Origin: Actinomycetota bacterium
Lineage (GTDB): Bacteria > Actinomycetota > Thermoleophilia > UBA2241
Assembly (NCBI GenBank): GCA_003132645.1
Contig: PKYM01000141.1
Span: forward strand, 7,820-15,613
Reading direction: 5' to 3'
DNA: 7,794 bases
This document shows positions 1 to 6,350 of the stretch, one piece after another (the first letter of the stretch is position 1; each line of letters opens with the position of its first letter). Position numbers and translations under genes: made by a program. The notes under the pieces were generated by a model. It had not been told where the DNA came from and searched no databases. It was given only the letters and a program-made list of their open reading frames with translations.

Positions 1-2
1 CC

Positions 3-500
3 AACGGCTTCTCGCTCGTGCGGGCGCTCGTAGCCGAACACCATCTCGCCCTCGACGCGCCGTTTCCGACCGGCGACGGCGTGCCGGCCGGCGCGACGCT
101 CGGCGACGTCCTGCTCACCCCGACGACGATCTACAGCCGCGTGCTGCACGACCTCGGGCACGCCTGCCCCGTGCACGCCGCCGCCCACATCACCGGGGGC
201 GGCTTTCCCGACAATGTCGGTCGCATCCTGCCCGACGGCACGGCGGCCATCCTCAACCTGAGCGCCTGGCGACCGCCGGCCGTCTTTTCGTTCCTGCACA
301 GTCTCGGCGTGGCCGTCGACGAGATGCTCACGACCTTCAACTGCGGCCTCGGCATGGTCCTGGCGGTGCCGGCCGCGAGCGTCCCCAAGGCTCTCGCCAC
401 GATCGCCCGGGCCGATCTGCCGGCGATGGTCGTGGGCGAGGTCATCGGCCTCGAGCCGGGCGCCCGTCTGGTGCGCTACAAGGGAGAGCTCGCCCTGTGA
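3..500 (+). CDS. purM: Phosphoribosylformylglycinamidine cyclo-ligase (AIR synthetase), C-terminal part
   Basis: This is the 3' half of purM, open at the left window edge; 165 residues are visible, whereas the family is usually about 340-350 aa. PurM is the cytosolic ATP-dependent enzyme that closes the imidazole ring, turning FGAM into AIR in de novo purine synthesis. The visible part is the C-terminal AIRS domain. It begins with NGFSLVR, followed by the segment LLTPTTIYSRVL, the glycine-rich signature AHITGGGFPDNVGRILPDG, and the late motif TFNCGLGMVL. All are hallmarks of PurM rather than of PurL, SelD or HypE. The reading frame runs from base 3 to a TGA at 498-500. The stop overlaps the GTG start of the PfkB kinase gene by four bases (GTGA, 497-500), which indicates translational coupling and one transcript. 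The real start lies upstream of the window. Confidence 0.93.
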   Translation, partial: NGFSLVRALVAEHHLALDAPFPTGDGVPAGATLGDVLLTPTTIYSRVLHDLGHACPVHAAAHITGGGFPDNVGRILPDGTAAILNLSAWRPPAVFSFLHSLGVAVDEMLTTFNCGLGMVLAVPAASVPKALATIARADLPAMVVGEVIGLEPGARLVRYKGELAL

Positions 501-1474
501 AGTCGTACGACCTCATCGGCTGCGGAGCGCTCAACCTCGATCTCATCTACCGGCTGCCGGCCGACTCGCCGCTGTGGCGCGAGCTGCCGCCGCCGGGCGC
601 CGAGCAGGCCATCACGCCCGAGCTGCGCGCCCACGTCGACGCGGCGCTGGCCGGCATCGAGCCGACGCGCAGCGGGGGCGGACAGGCGGCCAACACGTCC
701 TTCGCCCTCGCCCGCCTGGGCTTCAGCTCCGCCATGCTGGGCCGCATCGGCGCCGACGACGCCGGCCGCTTTCTCGCCGCCGAGCTCGCCCCGTGCGATG
801 CCCGCTACCTCGCCCTCGACGGCGAGTCGGGCCGCGTGTACGTGCTGCTGAACGAAGCCGGCGAGCGCCGCAACCTCGTCTGGCCGGCTGCCAACGACGA
901 CTTCTCGACGGCCGACCTGCCGCGGCGCCTGCCGCCGGCGCGCTTCGCCTACTTCTCGTCGTTCGTGGGCGAGCGTCCGCTCGCCACCCAGCTCGCCCTG
1001 CTCGAGCGGCTGCCCGCCGACGTCGAGATCGCCTTCGACCCCGGCGAGATCTACGCTCGCCTCGGCGTGAAGTGCTTCATCCCCTTTCTCAAGCGCACCT
1101 CGTACGTGTTCGCCACCGAGCGCGAGCTCGAGACCCTCTGCGGGCTGACGGCCGACAAGGCGCTGAGCTTCCTGCTCGACGTCGGCGTCGGCCTCGTGGT
1201 CTGCAAGATGGGCGACCGCGGCGCGCAGATAGTCGGCCGACGGCTCGACCTCTACGTGCCGCCGCACCCCGCCGAGGTGGTCGACGTGACCGGCGCGGGC
1301 GACCTGTTTGCCGCCGGCTTCATCGGCGGTCTGATCGAAAGCCTCGGCCTCGAGTCGGCCGGCAGGCTCGCCGCCTGGGCGGCCTCGCGCGGCATCGCCG
1401 GACTCGGTCGCAGCACGTATCCCGACGCCGCGGCCTGGCGCGAACGGGTCGCCGAAGAGCGTGGCGAGATCTAG
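497..1474 (+). CDS. PfkB/ribokinase-family sugar or nucleoside kinase
   Basis: A 325-aa cytosolic kinase of the PfkB (ribokinase) fold, predicted to transfer the ATP gamma-phosphate to a sugar or nucleoside hydroxyl. The first PfkB signature is GGGQAANTSFALARLG (residues about 60-75), followed by LGRIGADDAGRFL. The second is DVTGAGDLFAAGF (about 263-275), with D269 as the expected catalytic base and the GAGD anion hole. The NxxE motif reads TERE (207-210), so its Asn is replaced by Thr. Length fits the family (about 300-340 aa). The GTG start at 497 is chosen because AAGGGAG (480-486) is well placed as a ribosome-binding site, the start overlaps the purM stop, and MKSYDLIGCGALNLDLIY is a normal N-terminus for the fold. 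The substrate cannot be read from sequence. The position next to purM suggests a purine-pathway substrate such as a riboside intermediate, which is inference only. Family assignment is confident; function is not. Confidence 0.9.
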   Translation: MKSYDLIGCGALNLDLIYRLPADSPLWRELPPPGAEQAITPELRAHVDAALAGIEPTRSGGGQAANTSFALARLGFSSAMLGRIGADDAGRFLAAELAPCDARYLALDGESGRVYVLLNEAGERRNLVWPAANDDFSTADLPRRLPPARFAYFSSFVGERPLATQLALLERLPADVEIAFDPGEIYARLGVKCFIPFLKRTSYVFATERELETLCGLTADKALSFLLDVGVGLVVCKMGDRGAQIVGRRLDLYVPPHPAEVVDVTGAGDLFAAGFIGGLIESLGLESAGRLAAWAASRGIAGLGRSTYPDAAAWRERVAEERGEI

Positions 1475-1492
1475 CGTGAGCGGCGCGCGCCG

Positions 1493-2368
1493 GTGAGGAT
1501 CGGCTGGCTGTCAAGCGGCCACGACGACGCCGCGAGCACGCTGCTCTCCGAGGTCGTGCGGCGCGCCCGGCGCGACGGCATCGACCTCGACATCGCCGTC
1601 GTCTTCTGCGACCGCGAACGCGGTGAGCAGCCCGAAAGCGACGCCTTCCTCGACCTCGTCTCCGATCTCGGCCTGCCCGCCGCCACCCTGTCGAGCGCCG
1701 CGAGCTGGCAGGCCTGGCGAGAGCGGCGCGATACCCTCGACAAGCGCCGTTTCGCCAACCGCGCGGCGATCCGCGAGGCCTGGCGCGGCGCGTTCCACGA
1801 CGAGGTCACCGGGCTGCTCGACTCCTACGACGTCGACCTCCTCATCTTGGCCGGCTACATGCTGATCACCAGCCCCGACATGTGTGTGCGGTTCGCCATA
1901 CTCAACCTGCACCCGGCCCTGCCGGGCGGGCCCCAGGGCACCTGGCAGCAAGTCATCTGGCGGCTGCTGGCCGACGAGGCCGACGAGACCGGGGCGATGA
2001 TCCACCTGGCCACGGCCGAACTCGACAGCGGCCCGGTCGTGGCCTACTGCTCGTTTCCGATCGTCGGCCTGCGCTGGGACCGCCTCTGGCACGCCTTTCG
2101 CCGGCGACGCGACGAGCTCGGCCTCGACGCCCTCGCGGCCGCCGAAGGCGAGCGCCAGCCACTCTTTGCCGAGATCCGCCGCCAAGGCGAGCGGCGCGAG
2201 ATCCCGCTGCTCTACCACACCGTCAGGGAGTTCGCCGAAGAGCATCTCGTGGTGCGCGCCGGCGAGATCGTCGGCGTGACCGTCGAGGCGCCCCTCATGC
2301 TGACCCCCGACGTCGAAGCCGAGCTGGCCGCCGACGAACGCGACGTCAGTCCCGGGGGCTCCCGATGA
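1493..2368 (+). CDS. Formyltransferase-fold protein, divergent PurN-like
   Basis: A 291-aa protein with the formyltransferase (GART) fold. Canonical PurN transfers a formyl group from 10-formyl-THF to GAR. The catalytic triad is present: N138 and H140 in LNLHPALPGGP, and D178 in ELDSGPVV. GYMLITSPDM (121-130) corresponds to the conserved segment before the active site, and ETGAMIHLATAELD to the strand leading to the Asp. Two features are atypical. The N-terminal phosphate-binding loop, GNGSN in classical PurN, reads SSGHDDAAS (7-15). The protein also runs about 80-100 residues longer than the usual 190-215 aa, mainly as a C-terminal extension. FCDRERGEQPESD (38-50) and PGGPQGTWQQVIW (144-156) look like signatures of a separate subfamily. 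The GTG start lies 18 bases after the kinase stop without a clear Shine-Dalgarno. It is chosen because RIGWLSSGH forms the first beta strand and loop. It may be a purine-pathway GAR transformylase or may act on another amine. Confidence 0.75.
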   Translation: MRIGWLSSGHDDAASTLLSEVVRRARRDGIDLDIAVVFCDRERGEQPESDAFLDLVSDLGLPAATLSSAASWQAWRERRDTLDKRRFANRAAIREAWRGAFHDEVTGLLDSYDVDLLILAGYMLITSPDMCVRFAILNLHPALPGGPQGTWQQVIWRLLADEADETGAMIHLATAELDSGPVVAYCSFPIVGLRWDRLWHAFRRRRDELGLDALAAAEGERQPLFAEIRRQGERREIPLLYHTVREFAEEHLVVRAGEIVGVTVEAPLMLTPDVEAELAADERDVSPGGSR

Positions 2369-3402
2369 GCACGCCGCCGCGCCTGTTCGTAACCGACTGC
2401 GAAGGCCCGCTCACCCGCAACGACAACGCCATGGAAGTGACCGCGGCCTTCGTGCCCGACGGCGCCGAGCTCTTTTCCAGGCTCTCACGCTACGACGACT
2501 TTCTCGCCGATGTGCAGCACAAGCCCGGCTACAACGCCGGCGACACCCTGCGGTTGATCGTGCCGTTCCTGCTCGCCTACGGCGTGGGCGACCGCGACGT
2601 CGAGGAGTACAGCGCCGACACGGTGCTCGTCGTGCCCGGCGCCCGCGACCTGCTGCGCGACGTCGCCGCGGCGCTGCCCTCGTACATCATCTCGACTTCC
2701 TATTCGCCCTATGTGCGGGCGCTGTGCCGGGGGACGGGCTTTCCCTTCGCCCAGTGTCGCTGCACCAGCCTCGACCTCGATGCCTGGCATCTGACCGCCG
2801 ACGAAGCCGACTGGCTGCGTGACCGCGCCGAAGCGATCCTCGAGCAGCCCGTCATCGAACTGCCCGAGTCGGCCCACTCGGCGGCCGACCTGTCGGCCGC
2901 CGACCAGGCCGCCGTCGCCGCGCTCGACCGTCTGTTCTGGGTCGAGATGGGCGCCCAGGGCCGGCGCAGCGCCGACATCGTCGCCACCGTGCGCCCGGTG
3001 GGCGGCGGCCTCAAGCTCAGCGCCCTGCGCGAGATCGCCGCCGGCCGCCGCGTAGCGCTTGCCGACGTGATGTACGTGGGCGACTCGATCACCGACGTGC
3101 CGCCGTTCGCGGCGGTCCGCGAGGCCGGCGGCGTGGCGCTCAGCTTCAACGGCAACCGCTACGCGCTGGCGGCCGCCGAGCTCGCCGCCGCGGCGGCCGA
3201 CACGGCGCCCACCCGCAAGCTGGCGCTGGCTTTTGCCGCCGGCGGCCGCGACGCCGTCCTTGCGGCCATCGGCGAGTGGCCGCCGACCACCAAGCCGCTG
3301 CCCCGGGTCGGCCTGCTCTCCGAAGCCGCCGCCGCGCTCGCTCACGCCTCGGCCTACGCCCGTTCGCATGTTCGCGGGGAGCGCGTCGCCCGACTCGGCT
3401 GA
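2365..3402 (+). CDS. HAD-superfamily hydrolase, EhaR/COG4030-like
   Basis: A 345-aa predicted HAD-superfamily phosphohydrolase. Motif I is VTDCEGPLT (residues 9-17), with D11 as the expected nucleophile and Glu (E13) where most HAD phosphatases have the second Asp. Motif II is IISTS (108-112). The conserved Lys is K217 in GGGLKLSAL. Motif III is YVGDSITDVPPF (237-248), with D240 and D244 for magnesium. The segments SRYDDFLADV and NAGDTLRLIVPFLLAYG (about 41-73) form the cap. From memory these match the archaeal family annotated as energy-converting hydrogenase A subunit R, although no hydrogenase gene is nearby. The ATG at 2365 overlaps the previous stop (ATGA) and has a G-rich SD-like stretch at 2354-2358. 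The same frame stays open upstream to 1882, but that part is an arginine-rich shadow of the formyltransferase gene. The last 12 residues are encoded by a DNA repeat unit. It is probably cotranscribed with the kinase; its substrate is unknown. Confidence 0.82.
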   Translation: MSTPPRLFVTDCEGPLTRNDNAMEVTAAFVPDGAELFSRLSRYDDFLADVQHKPGYNAGDTLRLIVPFLLAYGVGDRDVEEYSADTVLVVPGARDLLRDVAAALPSYIISTSYSPYVRALCRGTGFPFAQCRCTSLDLDAWHLTADEADWLRDRAEAILEQPVIELPESAHSAADLSAADQAAVAALDRLFWVEMGAQGRRSADIVATVRPVGGGLKLSALREIAAGRRVALADVMYVGDSITDVPPFAAVREAGGVALSFNGNRYALAAAELAAAAADTAPTRKLALAFAAGGRDAVLAAIGEWPPTTKPLPRVGLLSEAAAALAHASAYARSHVRGERVARLG

Positions 3403-3468
3403 GGCCGTGTCGCCTCGTACGTGTGAGGCGCGTCGCGCGACGCGCCTGAGAGCGTGACGCTCCGTACG
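3365..3468 (+). repeat. Two-unit imperfect tandem repeat crossing the stop of the HAD gene
   Basis: Two adjacent units, 3365-3415 (51 bp) and 3416-3462 (47 bp), align with one 4-base gap and about 70% identity (33 of 47 aligned columns by eye). They share GCGCGTCGC, then CGAC, CTGAG and CGTG in order. Each unit opens with a hexamer of the form CGYAYG (CGCATG at 3365; CGTACG at 3416), and CGTACG recurs at 3463-3468 just after the second unit. The first unit encodes the last 12 residues and stop of the HAD gene; the second is wholly intergenic. It resembles a small palindromic extragenic repeat that has invaded the 3' end of a gene. In such GC-rich DNA part of the identity could be chance. Confidence 0.5.
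3426..3447. repeat. 22-nt perfect palindrome in the HAD gene-purH spacer
   Basis: The 22 bases at 3426-3447 equal their own reverse complement; the left arm is AGGCGCGTCGC. As RNA they would form a stem of about 9 bp with a 4-nt loop. A second small hairpin follows at 3450-3462 (GAGCG-TGA-CGCTC). There is no U-tract after either, so this is not a canonical intrinsic terminator. It may still mark or protect the 3' end of the upstream transcript, be the core of a REP-like element, or be a dyad binding site for a dimeric regulator. Confidence 0.6.
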
Positions 3469-3476
3469 GTCATCCC

Positions 3477-3505
3477 TTTGCAGCACCGCCGCCTGCCTAT
3501 AGACT
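3477..3505 (+). promoter_or_regulatory. Candidate housekeeping promoter for purH
   Basis: TTTGCA (3477-3482) and TAGACT (3500-3505) each match four of six consensus bases for -35 and -10 and are separated by 17 bases. The overlapping TATAGA at 3498-3503 is an alternative -10. Transcription would start around 3512 and leave a leader of roughly 28 bases, which leaves no room for a riboswitch. It is the most AT-rich spot of an otherwise GC-rich spacer. Confidence 0.45.
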
Positions 3506-3539
3506 GTCGGCAGCAACCACCGACGAGGGGGTCGACAAG

Positions 3540-5081
3540 GTGAAGGTCAAACGAGCTCTCATCTCCGTCTTCAATAAAGCCGGTCTCGAAGAGTTCGCGC
3601 GAGCGCTGACCGACATGGGCGTGGAGGTCATCTCCACCGGCGGCACCGCACGCCTGCTGGCCGACCAGGGCATCCCCGTCACCGAAGTCTCTGAGGTCAC
3701 CAAGTTCCCCGAGATGCTCGACGGCCGGGTCAAGACCATGCACCCCGCCATCCAGGCCGGCATCCTGGCCAAGCGCAGCGACCCCGAGCACATGAAGACC
3801 ATCGCCGAGCACGGCATCGAACCCATCGACATGGTGGTCGTCAGCCTCTATCCGTTCGAAGAGATCTCCTCGCAGCGGGGCACCCCCGAAGAGTCGGTCA
3901 TCGAGATGATCGACATCGGCGGTCCCACCATGATCCGCGCGGCGGCCAAGAACCACGAAGGCGTGGCCGTCATCACCGAACCCGACGACTACGGCCCCAT
4001 CCTCGAAGAGCTCAAGGCCAACGAAGGCGAGCTCTCGACGGTCACCCGCCGGCGTCTGGCGACCAAGGCCTTCCACAAGACGGCTCACTACGACTTCGTC
4101 ATCGCCAACTGGTTCTCCGAGACCGAAGGCGACTTTCCGAGCCACATCCTGCGCGACTACGAAAAGGTCATGGAGCTCACCTACGGTGAGAACCCCCACC
4201 AGCGCGCCGCCTACTATGCCGAAAGCGGCGCCCGCCGGCACCTGCTCAGCCGCGTCACCCAGCTTCACGGCAAGAAGCTGTCGTTCAACAACCTCTACGA
4301 CCTTCACGCGGCGCGCTCGCTGGCGACCGAATTCGCCCTGCCCGCCTGCGTGATCATCAAGCACAACAACCCCTGTGGCTCGGCCCTGGCCGAGAACGTC
4401 GAGCACGCTTACATAAAGGCCCTCGAGTCCGACCCCGTGGCCGCCTTCGGCTCGGTCGTGGCCGTCAACCGGCAGATCGACGTGGCCACGGCAACGCGCA
4501 TGTCCGAACTGTTCATCGAGGTCCTGTTCGCTCCGTCCTACGACGACGAGGCGCTCGAGATCCTGAGCCGCAAGGCCGACATCCGCATCCTGGTCGACAA
4601 CGAACGCCGCAAGTTCAGCCCCGGCGAGATGGACTACAAGCGCGTCCTGGGCGGCCTGCTCATGCAGGATCGCGACGCCGACCTCGAGGACCGCGAGTCG
4701 ATGGACGTCGTGAGCGAGCGGCACCCCACCGAAGCCGAGTGGGGCGACCTGATCTTCGCCAGCCGGGTGGCCAAGCACGTCAAGTCGAACGCCATCGTGA
4801 TCGCCAAGGACCTGGCGACGCTCGGCGTCGGGGCCGGCCAGATGAGCCGTGTCGATTCCACGCGCATCGCCATCGAAAAGGCCCACGACGACCTGCAGGG
4901 TTCGGTGGTCGGATCCGACGCCTTCTTCCCGTTCCCCGACGCCGTCGAGCTGGCCATCGACAACGGCATCAGGGCCTTCATGCAGCCCGGCGGCTCCAAG
5001 CGCGACGATCTCTCGGTCAAGCTGTGCAACGCCAGGGGCGCCGCCATGGTCTTCTCGCGGCGGCGCCACTTCCTGCACTAG
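3540..5081 (+). CDS. purH: Bifunctional AICAR transformylase/IMP cyclohydrolase
   Basis: Full-length PurH, 513 aa, the usual size. It carries out the last two steps of de novo IMP synthesis: formylation of AICAR by 10-formyl-THF, then ring closure to IMP, in the cytosol. The N-terminal MGS-like cyclohydrolase domain (about 1-200) shows ISVFNKAG, STGGTA (32-37), FPEMLDGRVKTMHP (57-69) and DMVVVSLYPF. The C-terminal transformylase domain shows TYGENPHQ (214-221), SFNNLYDL (248-255) and KHNNPCG (274-280), in which K274-H275 is the catalytic pair. It continues with AFGSVVAVNR and ends in SRRRHFLH. The GTG start at 3540 is set by the Shine-Dalgarno GAGGGGG (3525-3531) and by MKVKRALISVFNK, the normal N-terminus. 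It appears to have its own promoter just upstream, although readthrough from the purM block is possible. A hairpin follows the TAG at 5079-5081. No missing active-site residue was noticed. Confidence 0.98.
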   Translation: MKVKRALISVFNKAGLEEFARALTDMGVEVISTGGTARLLADQGIPVTEVSEVTKFPEMLDGRVKTMHPAIQAGILAKRSDPEHMKTIAEHGIEPIDMVVVSLYPFEEISSQRGTPEESVIEMIDIGGPTMIRAAAKNHEGVAVITEPDDYGPILEELKANEGELSTVTRRRLATKAFHKTAHYDFVIANWFSETEGDFPSHILRDYEKVMELTYGENPHQRAAYYAESGARRHLLSRVTQLHGKKLSFNNLYDLHAARSLATEFALPACVIIKHNNPCGSALAENVEHAYIKALESDPVAAFGSVVAVNRQIDVATATRMSELFIEVLFAPSYDDEALEILSRKADIRILVDNERRKFSPGEMDYKRVLGGLLMQDRDADLEDRESMDVVSERHPTEAEWGDLIFASRVAKHVKSNAIVIAKDLATLGVGAGQMSRVDSTRIAIEKAHDDLQGSVVGSDAFFPFPDAVELAIDNGIRAFMQPGGSKRDDLSVKLCNARGAAMVFSRRRHFLH

Positions 5082-5105
5082 GCGGGTCCGCGCAGGGAAC
5101 TTTTT

Positions 5106-5138
5106 CAGGGGCCCGGTCTATCCGGGCCCCTGCCTTTT
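5106..5138 (+). terminator. Hairpin with short T-tract downstream of purH
   Basis: CAGGGGCCCGG (5106-5116) pairs perfectly with CCGGGCCCCTG (5122-5132) around the 5-nt loop TCTAT, giving an 11-bp GC-rich stem. The tail CCTTTT follows (5133-5138), so the U-tract is only four long. It lies 24 bases after the purH stop and fits a rho-independent terminator of modest strength. The tail runs straight into the GGAGGAGG ribosome-binding site of the next gene, so the same structure could limit readthrough into the GNAT genes or influence their translation. Confidence 0.75.
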
Positions 5139-5146
5139 GGAGGAGG
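5139..5146 (+). promoter_or_regulatory. Strong Shine-Dalgarno that sets the GNAT gene start
   Basis: GGAGGAGG lies just before the ATG at 5150 (core GGAGG at 5139-5143, six bases before the start). It fixes this ATG even though the frame is open far upstream, inside purH. It follows the terminator T-tract with no intervening base, so no promoter fits between the hairpin and this gene. Confidence 0.85.
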
Positions 5147-5149
5147 CCC

Positions 5150-6337
5150 ATGACCCGAGCGAGAGAGACTTCGCGGCGTGTGCCGCATCTGGCCGACGGC
5201 GTCATCGTGCTGCGTCCCTGGGCAGTCGACGACGCACCCGCGCTCATGGCTGCCTGCCGCGAGCCCGAGATCAGCCACTGGTGCACGATGCCCTCGCCCT
5301 ACAGCTACGGCCACGCCATGGCTTGGATCGGCGACACCGGGGAGGCCTGGAGTAAAGGCCGCGACGCCCACTTCGCCATCGACGACGCAGCGACCGGCGA
5401 GGTCGTCGGGGCCATCGACCTGGTCGGCGTCAACCCCAGCGAAGCGCATGGCCGGCTGCGCTACTGGGTGCGCGCCGCGCGCCGTCGCAAGGGCGTCGCG
5501 CGGCGCGCCCTCTCGCTGCTTGCCGCCTGGGCCATCGACGAGCTGGCCCTGGAGCGCCTCGAGGTCTGCGAGGCCCTGGGCAACGTCGGCGCCCAGCGAG
5601 TCGTCGAGGCAGCCGGGTTTCGGCCGGAGGCGCTGTATCGCAGCTATCGCCGGCTCGGCGACCATCGCACCGATTACCTTCTTTACGCTCTGCCGATGCC
5701 CTCGTGGCAGGTCGGTGCGGACTGGGTCGACGGCCTCTCCGAGGCCCAGGACGAGCCGATGGCCGAGCGGCCCGCCGGCGGCGAGGTCGTGCTGCCGGCC
5801 GAGCCGCCCGTGCTCGAGGGCGCCGGGCTGCGCCTGCGACCGTACCGCGCCGACGACCTGCCGACGCTGGTGGCCGCGATCGACGAGGAGACGGTGCGCT
5901 GGCTCACGCACGTGCCCTGGCCCTACGCCGACGAAGAAGGGCGCTGGTTTTTTGACTTCGCGGCCGGCTCCTGGCTCAGCCACCAGGCCCATTTCGCCGT
6001 CGCCGACGCGGGTAGCGACGCCCTGCTCGGCGGCCTGAACGTCGACATCGACCTGCCCCACGCGATCGGCGAAGTCGGCTACCGGGTGAATCCCGAGGCC
6101 CGCGGCCGGGGGGTCGCGACCCGCGCCGTGGGGCTCGTCACCGACTGGGCCTTCGGTCCGCTCGGACTGGCGCGCCTCGACCTCGGCGCCGACACCCGCA
6201 ACCTGGGCTCGCTGCGGGTGGCGGCCAAGGCCGGTTTTCGGCGCGAGGGCACGCTGCATGGCCTGGTCAGGCGCGGCGCCGAGCGCAGCGCCGACGCGAT
6301 CTTCTCGCTGCTGCCGAGCGACCCGCGCCCGCAATGA
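5150..6337 (+). CDS. Tandem double GNAT acetyltransferase (RimJ/RimL type), copy 1
   Basis: A 395-aa protein with two GNAT domains in one chain, predicted cytosolic acetyl-CoA-dependent N-acetyltransferases of the RimJ/RimL (Acetyltransf_3) type. Domain 1 (about 16-185) runs from IVLRPWAVDDAPALM to RTDYLLYAL, with acetyl-CoA loop RRKGVA (112-117) and GFRPEALYRSYRR. Domain 2 (about 224-392) runs from LRLRPYRADDLPTLV to SADAIFSLL, with WLTHVPWPYADEEG, the loop RGRGVA (318-323), NLGSLRVAAKAGFRREG and a typical C-terminus. Both pyrophosphate-binding loops fit R-x-x-G-x-A, so both could bind acetyl-CoA. An acidic, Pro/Gly-containing linker of about 38 residues joins them. A single RimJ/RimL enzyme is normally about 170-200 aa. 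ATG 5150 is fixed by its strong Shine-Dalgarno. It is followed 13 bases later by a paralogue of the same design. The substrate cannot be told: protein N-termini, small amines and antibiotics are all possible. Confidence 0.9.
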   Translation: MTRARETSRRVPHLADGVIVLRPWAVDDAPALMAACREPEISHWCTMPSPYSYGHAMAWIGDTGEAWSKGRDAHFAIDDAATGEVVGAIDLVGVNPSEAHGRLRYWVRAARRRKGVARRALSLLAAWAIDELALERLEVCEALGNVGAQRVVEAAGFRPEALYRSYRRLGDHRTDYLLYALPMPSWQVGADWVDGLSEAQDEPMAERPAGGEVVLPAEPPVLEGAGLRLRPYRADDLPTLVAAIDEETVRWLTHVPWPYADEEGRWFFDFAAGSWLSHQAHFAVADAGSDALLGGLNVDIDLPHAIGEVGYRVNPEARGRGVATRAVGLVTDWAFGPLGLARLDLGADTRNLGSLRVAAKAGFRREGTLHGLVRRGAERSADAIFSLLPSDPRPQ

Positions 6338-6350
6338 CCGAGCCGCGCCG

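Noticed and set aside
476..1267. 263-aa open frame on the minus strand opposite the PfkB gene
   Set aside because: Repetitive Glu/Arg/Val/Gly-rich translation typical of antisense shadows; the + strand frame carries the PfkB signatures.
1882..2364. N-terminal extension of the HAD gene that would make a 506-aa protein
   Set aside because: The extension is an Arg/Pro-rich off-frame reading of the formyltransferase gene. ATG 2365 with its ATGA overlap and the HAD motif I at residue 11 give a normal start.
3365..3468. CRISPR array
   Set aside because: There are only two diverged, directly abutting units with no spacers.
3403..3539. Purine riboswitch or other leader element ahead of purH
   Set aside because: The predicted leader is only about 28 bases and I see no purine-aptamer core. 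The spacer is explained by the repeat, the palindrome and the promoter.
3354..5078. 574-aa open frame on the minus strand opposite purH
   Set aside because: It is an antisense shadow caused by GC-rich codon bias; purH on the + strand is full length with clear motifs, and the minus translation shows no recognisable domain.
6258..6350. ATG 6258 as the start of GNAT copy 2
   Set aside because: It would overlap copy 1 by 80 bases and add a Ser/Arg/Ala-rich tail with no homology. TTG 6351 gives the same residue numbering as copy 1.
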